From Alphaproteobacteria bacterium UBA1303 (lineage in GTDB: Bacteria > Pseudomonadota > Alphaproteobacteria > Micropepsales > Micropepsaceae): a stretch of DNA of 64,000 bases. Under the pieces are notes generated by a model. The model had not been told where the DNA came from, ran no database searches, and saw only the letters and a list, made by a program, of their open reading frames with translations. The DNA lies in NCBI GenBank assembly GCA_002307315.1, contig DBTZ01000047.1:1-64000 (forward strand), given 5' to 3'. Within the stretch, counting starts at the first letter, position 1. The number at the start of each line of letters is the position of its first letter. Shown piece after piece: positions 15,393 through 23,748 of the stretch. The translations under genes were made by a program, and so were the position numbers.

Positions 15393-17788
15393 CGCCGCCC
15401 CCGCAAGCGCGGTAACAGTTCGTTCGCCACGACGGCCTTATCGAGCGGCCCGGCATGGCGCCAGACGATCGTTCCCGTCTCGTCGATCAACAGCGTTTCC
15501 GGCACGCCGGTGACGGCCAATTCGGTCCCGGCGCACCCTTCGTCCAACCCCACGGCGACATATGGGCTGCCGAGTTCGTTCAACATGGCCTTGGTGCCGG
15601 CCGGCTTGTCCCGGTAGGCGATGCCGATGATCGGCACGCCCGCTTTCGCGAGCGCCATCAGGGTCGGATGTTCGACGCGGCAAGGCGCACACCAAGAGGC
15701 AAAGACGTTCACGAGTTTTTGCCCCTTAATATCGGCCAGCCGGACCGGTTCCGTGCCGAACAATCCGGGCAGAACCAGGCTTGGCACCGACCGGCCGGCC
15801 ATCGGTTCGGGTAACGGATTTTGACTGCGCCACAACGCCATGCCGAGAATGCCGGCAACCGCGGCAAAACCGATCAAAGCGGCAAAGCGTACCTTCGGGC
15901 TCCCGGGCAAAAGCGGGATTTGCTTTTCGTCCGCAGATGCCCGCCGGCGCGTTATCAAGGCAACCAGTCCGCCGCCCGCCATCAGCGCCATGCCGAGGAA
16001 CACCAGCGGCATCGCCGGCGCATACAGCGCGCGCAACTCGTATGTATTGCCGTCGTCGATGCCGCTTAAAGTCAGATGGAGATCGCCGATTCCGTCGGTG
16101 CGAATGGCGGTTTCCGCTTTGGTCGCCGGCGGATTTTCGAAGGCGCGCAGTTCGGGATGCATCGCGGCGATTTTCCGCCCGTTCTTCCGCAACGAAAAAT
16201 CGGTCCGCAAGGCGTCGTAATTAGCGCCCGTGACCTGCCGCGCACCGTCGAAGTGCAGCACGTAGCCGCTTATCGCCAGAGTATCTCCGGGACGCAAACT
16301 CGCGGTTTTTTCCTGTTGCAGCGAAGAGGACAAGACGATGCCGGCAAGAAGAACCGCCACGCCGAAATGAGCGATGCGCATCCCCCACGACGGGGCGTGC
16401 AAAAGGCTCGCGGCAACCGCAACCGCCACCCCCAGCCCGACCGGGGCGAACCCCAAGCGGCCGAGATACGCCGCCAGAACCGCCGCCGCGCCGATACCGG
16501 CGATCAAGGGAAGGCGTAGGCGCCGCAGCGCCTCGCCGAGGTTTCCGCGCCGCCATGCGATATGCGGTCCCAGCGCCATCAGAAGCAGCAACGGCACGCT
16601 CTGAACCGCAAACATCCGATCGAAATAGGACGGGCCGACCGAAATTTTTCCACGGCCGAGCACCTCGAACGCCAGCGGATATAGCGTGCCGATAAGCACG
16701 GCGCAGGCGGCGGCGGCCAACAGGACATTACCGAACAGGATGCCGCTTTCGCGCGAAACCGGGGCGTAGGCCGTTTTGCGTGCGAACCTGCCCGCCCGAA
16801 GGGCGAACAAGGTCAAAGCCCCGCCGACGAAGACAACCGACAAAACGAGTATGAAGAAACCGCGCATCGGATCGGCGGCAAAGGCATGCACCGACGTCAC
16901 CGTTCCCGAGCGCACCAAAAATGTGCCGACGAGCGACAAGGCAAAGGTGAGAATGGCCAACAACGCCGACCAGATTTGCAAAGCGCCTCGTTTTTCCGCC
17001 GCGTGCAGACTGTGGATCAGGGCGGTAACGCAAAGCCAGGGCATCAGCGCGGCGTTTTCCACCGGATCCCAAGCCCACCAACCGCCCCACCCCAGCGTAT
17101 AATAGGACCACCATGCGCCGACGCCGATGCCGAGGGTGAGAAACACCCAGCAAATCAATGCCCACGGACGCAACGCACGCGCCCATACGGCATCGGCCGT
17201 TCCCTCGATCAACGCGGCGAGCGCGATGCAACATCCGAGCGAAGCGCCGACGTAACCGAGATACAAAAGCGGCGGGTGGAAGGCGAGACCGATGTCCTGC
17301 AACAGCGGGTTGAGACCTTCGCCGTCGATCGGCGCCGGATCGAGCCGGACGAAAGGATCGGCGGCAAACAGAACGTAGAGAAGGAATCCGAAACCGATCA
17401 GTCCTTGCAACGCCAACGCGGCGGCGCGGAAGTCTGCCGCCGAACGGTCGAACGCCGCAAAGGCCGCACCGAACCCGGCCAGGATAAACACCCACAAAAG
17501 CATCGAGCCTTCGTGATTGCCCCAGGTACCGGCGATTTTATAAATCAGCGGCTTGGCCGAGTGGCTGTTCGCGGCGACGACGCCAAGCGAAAAATCGCTG
17601 GAAACGAACAGCCAGACCAAAGCGCCGAACGATAAGGCGATTAGCGCGAACTGGACGAAGGCAGCGCGTGCAGCGAACGCCGTCCAAACGGCATCGCGCC
17701 CCCGCATCCCGATCAGCGGCACGCAGCCCTGCAAAACCGCGACAACGAGCGCCAGGATCAGGGCGTAACGGCCGGTCTCCGCAATCAT
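15389..17788 (-). CDS. ccmF: CcmF-CcmG fusion: heme lyase joined to thiol:disulfide oxidoreductase
   Basis: A 799-residue fusion from the ATG at 17788; the upstream in-frame GTG at 17800 is less like family starts. Residues 1 to about 635 are CcmF with many membrane helices, the heme-handling WWD motif (GWGGWWAWDPVENAALMPW), HPPLLYLGYVG and a C-terminal periplasmic domain. Residues from about 660 are a DsbE/CcmG thioredoxin-fold domain with the CxxC site FASWCAPCRVEH (about 695) and the cis-proline VTGVPETLLID. CcmF attaches heme to apocytochrome c and CcmG reduces the apocytochrome thiols, so the fusion places both on one chain. ccmI follows with overlap; ccmH, ccmE and ccmABCD are not in the window. 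No frameshift or break is seen at the junction. Confidence 0.93.
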   Translation of the reverse strand: MIAETGRYALILALVVAVLQGCVPLIGMRGRDAVWTAFAARAAFVQFALIALSFGALVWLFVSSDFSLGVVAANSHSAKPLIYKIAGTWGNHEGSMLLWVFILAGFGAAFAAFDRSAADFRAAALALQGLIGFGFLLYVLFAADPFVRLDPAPIDGEGLNPLLQDIGLAFHPPLLYLGYVGASLGCCIALAALIEGTADAVWARALRPWALICWVFLTLGIGVGAWWSYYTLGWGGWWAWDPVENAALMPWLCVTALIHSLHAAEKRGALQIWSALLAILTFALSLVGTFLVRSGTVTSVHAFAADPMRGFFILVLSVVFVGGALTLFALRAGRFARKTAYAPVSRESGILFGNVLLAAAACAVLIGTLYPLAFEVLGRGKISVGPSYFDRMFAVQSVPLLLLMALGPHIAWRRGNLGEALRRLRLPLIAGIGAAAVLAAYLGRLGFAPVGLGVAVAVAASLLHAPSWGMRIAHFGVAVLLAGIVLSSSLQQEKTASLRPGDTLAISGYVLHFDGARQVTGANYDALRTDFSLRKNGRKIAAMHPELRAFENPPATKAETAIRTDGIGDLHLTLSGIDDGNTYELRALYAPAMPLVFLGMALMAGGGLVALITRRRASADEKQIPLLPGSPKVRFAALIGFAAVAGILGMALWRSQNPLPEPMAGRSVPSLVLPGLFGTEPVRLADIKGQKLVNVFASWCAPCRVEHPTLMALAKAGVPIIGIAYRDKPAGTKAMLNELGSPYVAVGLDEGCAGTELAVTGVPETLLIDETGTIVWRHAGPLDKAVVANELLPRLRGRR

Positions 17789-17803
17789 CGGCAAGCGCAC
17801 AGC

Positions 17804-17857
17804 AAACGGCGAGCGGCGAATAGTATCATGTTCCGTACCATTCGCCGCTCGCCGTTT
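17804..17857. repeat. Perfect 18-bp inverted repeat
   Basis: AAACGGCGAGCGGCGAAT (17804-17821) and its exact reverse complement (17840-17857) flank an 18-bp loop. It fills the gap between the uxaC stop (17872) and the ccmF-ccmG start. It may be the uxaC terminator, but only three U residues follow the stem on that strand, so a repeat element is equally possible. Confidence 0.75.
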
Positions 17858-17871
17858 CCCAATTCGCTACA

Positions 17872-19281
17872 TCACAGTTTATAGGCCGCCTTAGGCAGGT
17901 TGTAGGCGAGATCGACCGCGATTTCCGCCGCTTCCGCCTCGTCCAGCCGGTGGGTTGCCACCAACTCGGCGAGATAGGCGCAGGTGACCCGCCGATAAAG
18001 ATTGTGGCGGGCGGGAATCGACAAAAACGCGCGGGTATCGTCGTTGAAGCCGCAGGTATTGTAGAAACCGGCGGTTTCGGTCATCGAACGGAAATAGCGC
18101 ATCATGCCTTCCGGCGAATCGTGGAACCACCAGGCCGGCCCCAGCTTAAGGGACGGATAGTGACCGGCGAGCGGCGCCAATTCGCGCGCGTAGTTGCTTT
18201 CGTCCAGCGTGAACAGAATGATGGTCAGCTTGGGATCGTTGCCGAAGCGATCGAGCAGCGGCTTCAAGGGCTCGACGAAGGAAACCCGCATCGGCAAATC
18301 GGCGCCGCGGTCGCGACCGTAATTTGCGAACAGCCAGGGGTTATGATTGCGGTAGGCGCCGGGGTGGATCTGCATGGTCATGCCGTCGTCGGCCGCCATT
18401 TTCGCCATCTCGGTAAGGATTTGAGCACGGAACATCTCGGCTTCGCTGCCGTGCAGTTTGTCGCGCAACGCCACGTCGAGCAGGCGCTGACATTCGGCGA
18501 CCGACATATCGGCGGCCTTCGCGGTGGGAAAACCGTGATCGGTGGCGGTGGCGCCGTGGGCGCGGAAGAAGGCGCGACGGTTCGCCAACGCCTTGAGATA
18601 GCCGCCCCAAACATGGGTGTTCTCGCCGGTCAGATCTTCCAGCGTGGCGAGATTCTGGGCGAAATCCTCGCGGTCGGGATCGGCGACGTCGTCGGGCCGG
18701 AAGGTGGTGATGACGCGTCCGTCCCAGGTGGACCTGATCTTGGCGTGGTCCTTAAGAAGATCGGTCGCGCCTTCGGTAGTCGCCAGCACCTCGATGTTGA
18801 AGCGTTTGAATAGTGCGCGGGGGCGAAATTCCGGCTTCTTCAGCGCATCGGTGATGGTGTCGTAATAGAGATCGGCGGTCTCGGCGGAGAGCCTGAGCTT
18901 GAGGCCGAACACTTCGGCAAACACATGATCGAGCCAAGTACGCGACGGCGTACCGCGGAACAGATAATACCTCTCGGCAAACCGCTTCCAGCATTTGCGC
19001 CGATCGGTTTCGGCCGTGCCGCCGTTGGGCGCGATTCCCAGCTCGGCCAGCGTAACGCCCTGGCTGTAGAGCATGCGGTGCACGTAGTGGTCGGGCCAGA
19101 GGAACATGCTGGTGGCATCTTCGAAGGGGGTATCCTCGGCGAACCAAGCCGGCACGGTGTGACCGTGCGGGCTGATGATCGGCAGGGTCTCGATCCGTGC
19201 GAACAACGTGCGGGCAATGGCGCGAACGGAAGGTTCGACGGGAAAAAAACGATCGGGGTGAAGCTCGAGTGGTGCTTGCAT
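17872..19281 (-). CDS. uxaC: Glucuronate (uronate) isomerase
   Basis: Isomerises D-glucuronate to fructuronate and galacturonate to tagaturonate. The 469 residues start from the ATG at 19281, chosen because it follows GAGG and family members begin near LHPDRFFP. The amidohydrolase-type metal site ISPHGHTVPAWF is at about residue 35, then FLWPDHYVHRMLYSQG. Further on lie MQIHPGAYRNHN and TRAFLSIPARHNLYRR. No other hexuronate catabolic gene (uxuA, uxaB, kdgK, transporter) is in the window, so its metabolic partners must be elsewhere. An inverted repeat follows its stop codon. Confidence 0.95.
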   Translation of the reverse strand: MQAPLELHPDRFFPVEPSVRAIARTLFARIETLPIISPHGHTVPAWFAEDTPFEDATSMFLWPDHYVHRMLYSQGVTLAELGIAPNGGTAETDRRKCWKRFAERYYLFRGTPSRTWLDHVFAEVFGLKLRLSAETADLYYDTITDALKKPEFRPRALFKRFNIEVLATTEGATDLLKDHAKIRSTWDGRVITTFRPDDVADPDREDFAQNLATLEDLTGENTHVWGGYLKALANRRAFFRAHGATATDHGFPTAKAADMSVAECQRLLDVALRDKLHGSEAEMFRAQILTEMAKMAADDGMTMQIHPGAYRNHNPWLFANYGRDRGADLPMRVSFVEPLKPLLDRFGNDPKLTIILFTLDESNYARELAPLAGHYPSLKLGPAWWFHDSPEGMMRYFRSMTETAGFYNTCGFNDDTRAFLSIPARHNLYRRVTCAYLAELVATHRLDEAEAAEIAVDLAYNLPKAAYKL

Positions 19282-19418
19282 GAGAAATCCCTCTTTGGCT
19301 TTTATTTTTGTATTCGAAGCGTTGCTCGATGGCATATCAATGTTTCGCGCGCAGCGCAAAAAAATATTGACGGATCGTCACTTTTACCGTTTTCGCGTCT
19401 CGATTTACGCCTTTCCCC

Positions 19419-19448
19419 TTGAATCCGACAGATTTAGGCCGATATTTA
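19419..19448 (+). promoter_or_regulatory. Candidate promoter for the MlaA-like gene
   Basis: TTGAAT (19419-19424) and TATTTA (19443-19448) have an 18-bp spacer. The predicted start is near 19455, about 48 nt before the ATG at 19503. The rest of the divergent gap to uxaC is AT-rich without a second clear promoter. Confidence 0.4.
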
Positions 19449-19502
19449 CGCTTATATGCTTTAGTTAATGGGTTGGACAATGCCAGGCCGCAGCTGATTG
19501 GT

Positions 19503-20312
19503 ATGAAAATGAAAAAACAGCATATAGTTGTATGCGTGGCGATTACGCTGCTTGGCTGCACCACGCTCGGGTGCGCATCGGCCGCCGCCGTCGAGCCGAG
19601 CCAGAACGACCCATTCGAAAAGACCAACCGCGCCGTCTTCGACATGAACATCAAGCTCGACAAGGCGGTGGCAAAGCCGGTGGCGAAATTCTATGTCCGG
19701 GCAGTGCCGGAATTCGTCCGCACCGGCATTCATAATTTACTCGCCAATTTCGAAAAGCCGGTAGTCCTCGGCAACGACGTGTTGCAGGCCGAAGGAACCC
19801 GGGCAGGCCAAACGTTCACCCGCATGATGACCAACGCCGTGCTGGGTCTGGGCGGACTGATCGATGTTGCCACCATGGCAGGCGTGCCCGATCACGACGA
19901 GGATTTCGGTCAGACCTTGGCGGTATGGGGGCTAGGCGAAGGATCCTACCTGATGCTGCCCTTCCTGGGCCCGAGCAACCCGCGCGATGCGGTCGGCAAG
20001 GCGGCGGACTATTTCATCGACCCGTTGACCTATGCCCACTACCATTACGAAAATGTGGCCAACGGCCTGCGCATGGGCTTCGGCATCGTCGACTTGCGCG
20101 CGGCCAATCTCGAAACCCTCGATGCGGTCGAACGTTCGTCGATCGATTTTTACGCCACCACCCGCAGCCTCTATCGCCAACACCGAAAGTCGGAAATCGC
20201 CAATGGCCGGGGCAACGACGATCCGGGCGAGGACATCGACGTGCCGGCCGACGACACGACTGCGCCAGCCCCTTCAGCGACACCCGAAGCGCCGCCGGCG
20301 CCGCAGAAATAG
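19503..20312 (+). CDS. mlaA: MlaA (VacJ)-family outer-membrane lipoprotein
   Basis: A 269-residue lipoprotein of the Mla system, which removes misplaced phospholipids from the outer leaflet of the outer membrane. The signal sequence ends in overlapping lipoboxes (LLGC and TLGC at about residues 15-22). The MlaA domain follows: NDPFEKTNRAVFDMN, then FYVRAVPEFVRTGIHN, GVPDHDEDFGQTLAVWG and LPFLGPSNPRDAVG. The C-terminal 50 residues are acidic and Pro/Ala-rich. The start at 19503 is preferred because the signal sequence begins there; no strong ribosome site is seen. The MlaBCDEF transporter genes are not adjacent. Confidence 0.93.
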   Translation: MKMKKQHIVVCVAITLLGCTTLGCASAAAVEPSQNDPFEKTNRAVFDMNIKLDKAVAKPVAKFYVRAVPEFVRTGIHNLLANFEKPVVLGNDVLQAEGTRAGQTFTRMMTNAVLGLGGLIDVATMAGVPDHDEDFGQTLAVWGLGEGSYLMLPFLGPSNPRDAVGKAADYFIDPLTYAHYHYENVANGLRMGFGIVDLRAANLETLDAVERSSIDFYATTRSLYRQHRKSEIANGRGNDDPGEDIDVPADDTTAPAPSATPEAPPAPQK

Positions 20313-20429
20313 TTGCCTGTGAAAAGTCCCTCACTGCGCTTTGGTACTTTTTTCACAATTGAAACGTAAGGAAAAAACTCGCTTGGGGCGGCCCGGCGCT
20401 CGTTTTTCGATTGTTTTCGTCTTGCAGGA

Positions 20430-23400
20430 TTATCCGCCGATCAGCCGGCTGTACGCCCAGTTCCACTTGCGCTTTCCCCACAGACGGAAGCGATCGAGAT
20501 AGAGATAGATCACCGGCGTGGTGTAGAGCGTCAGAAGCTGGCTGACGATCAGCCCGCCGACGATCGAAATGCCCAAGGGCCGGCGCATCTCGCCGCCGGT
20601 GCCCAAACCGATCGCCAACGGCATAGCCCCCAGGATGGCGGCGAAGGTCGTCATCATGATCGGACGGAAGCGCATCTGACAGGCCTTGAAGATGGCGTCG
20701 CGCGCATCGAGACCTTCGCGGCGTTCGGCATCGAGCGCAAAGTCGATCATCATGATGGCATTCTTTTTGACGATGCCGATCAAGAGGAGAATGCCGATGA
20801 TCCCCATCAAATCGAGCTGACTGTCGGTCAACCTGAGCGCCAGGAGAGCACCCACCCCTGCCGAGGGTAGGGTTGAAAGAATGGTGATCGGATGCACCAA
20901 GCTCTCGTAAAGAACGCCGAGCACGATATAGACGGTGACGATGGCGGCGAGAATCAAAAGCGGCAAGTTACCCTGGTTCTGGCGGAACATTTTCGCGGTG
21001 CCGGCGAATTCGCCGTGCAGCGAGATCGGCGCATGCACCTTGGCCATCGCCCGATTGATCGCGCCGACCGCATCGCCGAGGGTTTTTCCGTCGGGCAAGT
21101 TGAACGAGAAGGTGGTGGCGACGAACGGCCCTTGATGGTTCACCGACAACGGCGCGGTGCCGTATTCGAAGCGGGTGAAGGCGGAAAGCGGCACCATCGC
21201 TTCTTTGCTGGTCGACACCGACGCCCCGGTCGAAGCCCCGCCCGACGAGGTGATCAGGGCATTCTGCCGTTGGTTGCGTACGACGTCGGCGCTGGCATCC
21301 GTTTCGTCGTCCGCGGACGATGCGGTGTTCGATCCGGTCGTGACGGTGCCCGATGCCATGGCGGTCGACTGGGTACCGCTGACCGATCCGCCGGCGGTGC
21401 TGATGTAGATTTCCTTCAGCGTCTCCGGGCTCTGCCAAAACTCCTCCATCACCCCCATCACCACCGAATACTGGTTCATATCGTTGTAGATGGTGGATAC
21501 CGCACGTTGGCCGAAAGCATCGTAGAGCGTCGAATCGATCTGGCTCGACGTAACGCCGAGCCTTTTGGCGGTATCGCGATCGACGTGCATCATGATCTCC
21601 AAACCGCCCGCCTCGCGGTCGGAATTGACGTCGGAAACCTCCGGCACGTCTTCCAGCGCGGCGGTGATCTTCGGCACCCACGTATTGAGATCGGTCAGCG
21701 AGTCGCCGAGGACGGTGTATTGATAGGAGGCGAAGCCCTGCCGTCCACCCGCTCGCATATTGCCCGGTACGAACAGGTTGGCCCGCGCGCCCTCGATCAC
21801 CTGAAGCCGCTTGGTCAGACGGCGCGAAACCTCTTCGGTGCTGACCCGGCCGGGGCGCTGATTCAACGGTTTGAGCTGCACGAAGGTACTGGCCGAATTC
21901 GAGCTGCCGCCGCGCGGGCCGCCGCCGCCGCCGCCCATGAAGCCCACGACGGTATCGACCGCCGGATCGCTGTCGACGATCTTGCCGAAGGTTTCGAACT
22001 TTTCCTTCATCGCTTGGAACGAAATGGTTTGGTCGCCGCGGATACGGCCCATGATCGAGCCGGTATCCTCGGCGGGAAAGAAGCCTTTCGGAACGACGAT
22101 ATAGAGATAGAAGTTGAACACGATGGTGGCGAGAAGCACAAACACCACCGCCAGGGGATGACGCAAGGCGAGGCGTAAGGATACGGCATAGGCCGCCTTG
22201 GCACCGTCGAAGAACCGTCCGACGGCGGTGAGAAACCGGCCGTGTTTCCGTTCGCCTTCCCGATGCAGGTCAAGATGGGCGCACATCATCGGCGTGGTGG
22301 TCAGCGAGATCACCAGTGAAATCATGATCGCCGCCGCCAGCGTAATGGAAAACTCCTGAAAAAACCGCCCGACCATGCCGCCCATCAGCAGGATCGGCAG
22401 AAACACCGCCACCAGCGACAGACTCATCGCCACCACGGTGAAGCCGACCTCGCGGGCGCCGACCAGTGTCGCCTCCAACCGGCTCATGCCCGCCTCGATA
22501 TGGCGGGTGACGTTCTCAAGGACCACGATGGCGTCGTCGACCACAAAGCCGGTGGCCACCGTAAGCGCCATCAGCGACAGGTTGTCGAGCGAAAAATTCA
22601 TCGCGTACATCACGCAAAAGGTACCGATCAGCGACAGCGGCACCGCCACCGACGGAATCAGCGCGGCGCGACCGTTGCGCAGGAAAAGGAACACCACCAG
22701 CACCACCAGCACAACGGCGACCATCATGGTGATCTCGACGTCTTGCACCGAAGCTTTGATCGTGGTGGAGCGATCGTTGACGACGGAGATATCGATCGCT
22801 CCGGGCAGCGCCTTTTTCAATTGCGGCAGGGCTTGATGAACCCGCTTCACCGTGTCGATGATGTTGGCGCCGGGTTGCCGGGTCAGCATCACCAGGATAG
22901 CCGGCTTGCCATTGGCCATGCCAAAATTCTGATTGTTCTCGACCCCGTCGTAGACGTTGGCCACGTCGGCCAGACGAACCGCCGCCCCGTTCCGGTAGGC
23001 GACAACCAGATTGCGGAAATCGTCGGCCTTGCGGCTCTGATCGTTGACGGTGATCTGGTAACGCTGCGAGCCGGATTCGATCGCGCCCTTAGGCGCATTG
23101 GCGTTGGCCGCCGACAGCGCCGCACGCACGCTTTCCAGGCCAATGCCGTATTTGAACAGCGCCCGCGGATTGAGATCGACCCTGACCGCCGGCAGCGACG
23201 ATCCGCTGACCTGAACCTGACCGATGCCGGTAACTTGACTGAGCTTTTGCTGAACTACGGTCGAGGCGGCGTCGTAGATCTGGCCCGGCGTCAGCTTATC
23301 GGAAGTTAAGGCCACGATCAGCACCGGCTGATCGTTGGGATTGATCTTGCGGTAACTCGGCATGCCCCGCATCGCCGTGGGCAGGTCGGAACGGGCGGCG

Positions 23401-23738
23401 TTGATGGCCGCCTGCACGTCGCGCGCCGCCCCGTCGATGTCGCGGTTAAGATTGAATTCGAGGGTGATGCGGGTGGTGCCCTGCGACGAGGACGAGGTCA
23501 TTTCCTCGACCCCGGCGATGGCACCCAAGTGGCGTTCCAAAGGCGTCGCCACCGAGGTTGCCATGATCTCCGGACTGGCACCCGACATCGACGCCGAAAC
23601 GAACACCACCGGCATGTCGACCGACGGCAGCGGCGCCACCGGCAGCAAGCTGAACGCCACCAGACCGGCAAACGCCAAACCGGCGGTCAACAGCACGGTG
23701 GCGACCGGACGTTCGATAAAGGGGCGCGAGACGTTCAT
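20430..23738 (-). CDS. RND efflux permease, second of a pair (MdtC-like)
   Basis: A 1102-residue inner-membrane proton antiporter of the HAE1 group. It begins NVSRPFIERPVATVLLTAGL and has twelve predicted membrane helices and two large periplasmic loops. VVDDAIVVLENVTRHIE (about residue 405) carries the proton-relay aspartates. It ends with the AcrB-like helix bundle GIVKKNAIMMIDFALDAE and GLIVSQLLTLYTTPVIYLYLDR. Two adjacent permease genes behind one adaptor is the MdtABC arrangement. Residues about 780-850 contain a Ser/Thr/Ala-rich insertion with no counterpart in the neighbouring paralogue (see findings). Confidence 0.92.
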   Translation of the reverse strand: MNVSRPFIERPVATVLLTAGLAFAGLVAFSLLPVAPLPSVDMPVVFVSASMSGASPEIMATSVATPLERHLGAIAGVEEMTSSSSQGTTRITLEFNLNRDIDGAARDVQAAINAARSDLPTAMRGMPSYRKINPNDQPVLIVALTSDKLTPGQIYDAASTVVQQKLSQVTGIGQVQVSGSSLPAVRVDLNPRALFKYGIGLESVRAALSAANANAPKGAIESGSQRYQITVNDQSRKADDFRNLVVAYRNGAAVRLADVANVYDGVENNQNFGMANGKPAILVMLTRQPGANIIDTVKRVHQALPQLKKALPGAIDISVVNDRSTTIKASVQDVEITMMVAVVLVVLVVFLFLRNGRAALIPSVAVPLSLIGTFCVMYAMNFSLDNLSLMALTVATGFVVDDAIVVLENVTRHIEAGMSRLEATLVGAREVGFTVVAMSLSLVAVFLPILLMGGMVGRFFQEFSITLAAAIMISLVISLTTTPMMCAHLDLHREGERKHGRFLTAVGRFFDGAKAAYAVSLRLALRHPLAVVFVLLATIVFNFYLYIVVPKGFFPAEDTGSIMGRIRGDQTISFQAMKEKFETFGKIVDSDPAVDTVVGFMGGGGGGPRGGSSNSASTFVQLKPLNQRPGRVSTEEVSRRLTKRLQVIEGARANLFVPGNMRAGGRQGFASYQYTVLGDSLTDLNTWVPKITAALEDVPEVSDVNSDREAGGLEIMMHVDRDTAKRLGVTSSQIDSTLYDAFGQRAVSTIYNDMNQYSVVMGVMEEFWQSPETLKEIYISTAGGSVSGTQSTAMASGTVTTGSNTASSADDETDASADVVRNQRQNALITSSGGASTGASVSTSKEAMVPLSAFTRFEYGTAPLSVNHQGPFVATTFSFNLPDGKTLGDAVGAINRAMAKVHAPISLHGEFAGTAKMFRQNQGNLPLLILAAIVTVYIVLGVLYESLVHPITILSTLPSAGVGALLALRLTDSQLDLMGIIGILLLIGIVKKNAIMMIDFALDAERREGLDARDAIFKACQMRFRPIMMTTFAAILGAMPLAIGLGTGGEMRRPLGISIVGGLIVSQLLTLYTTPVIYLYLDRFRLWGKRKWNWAYSRLIGG

Positions 23739-23748
23739 CTTCCGCCTC

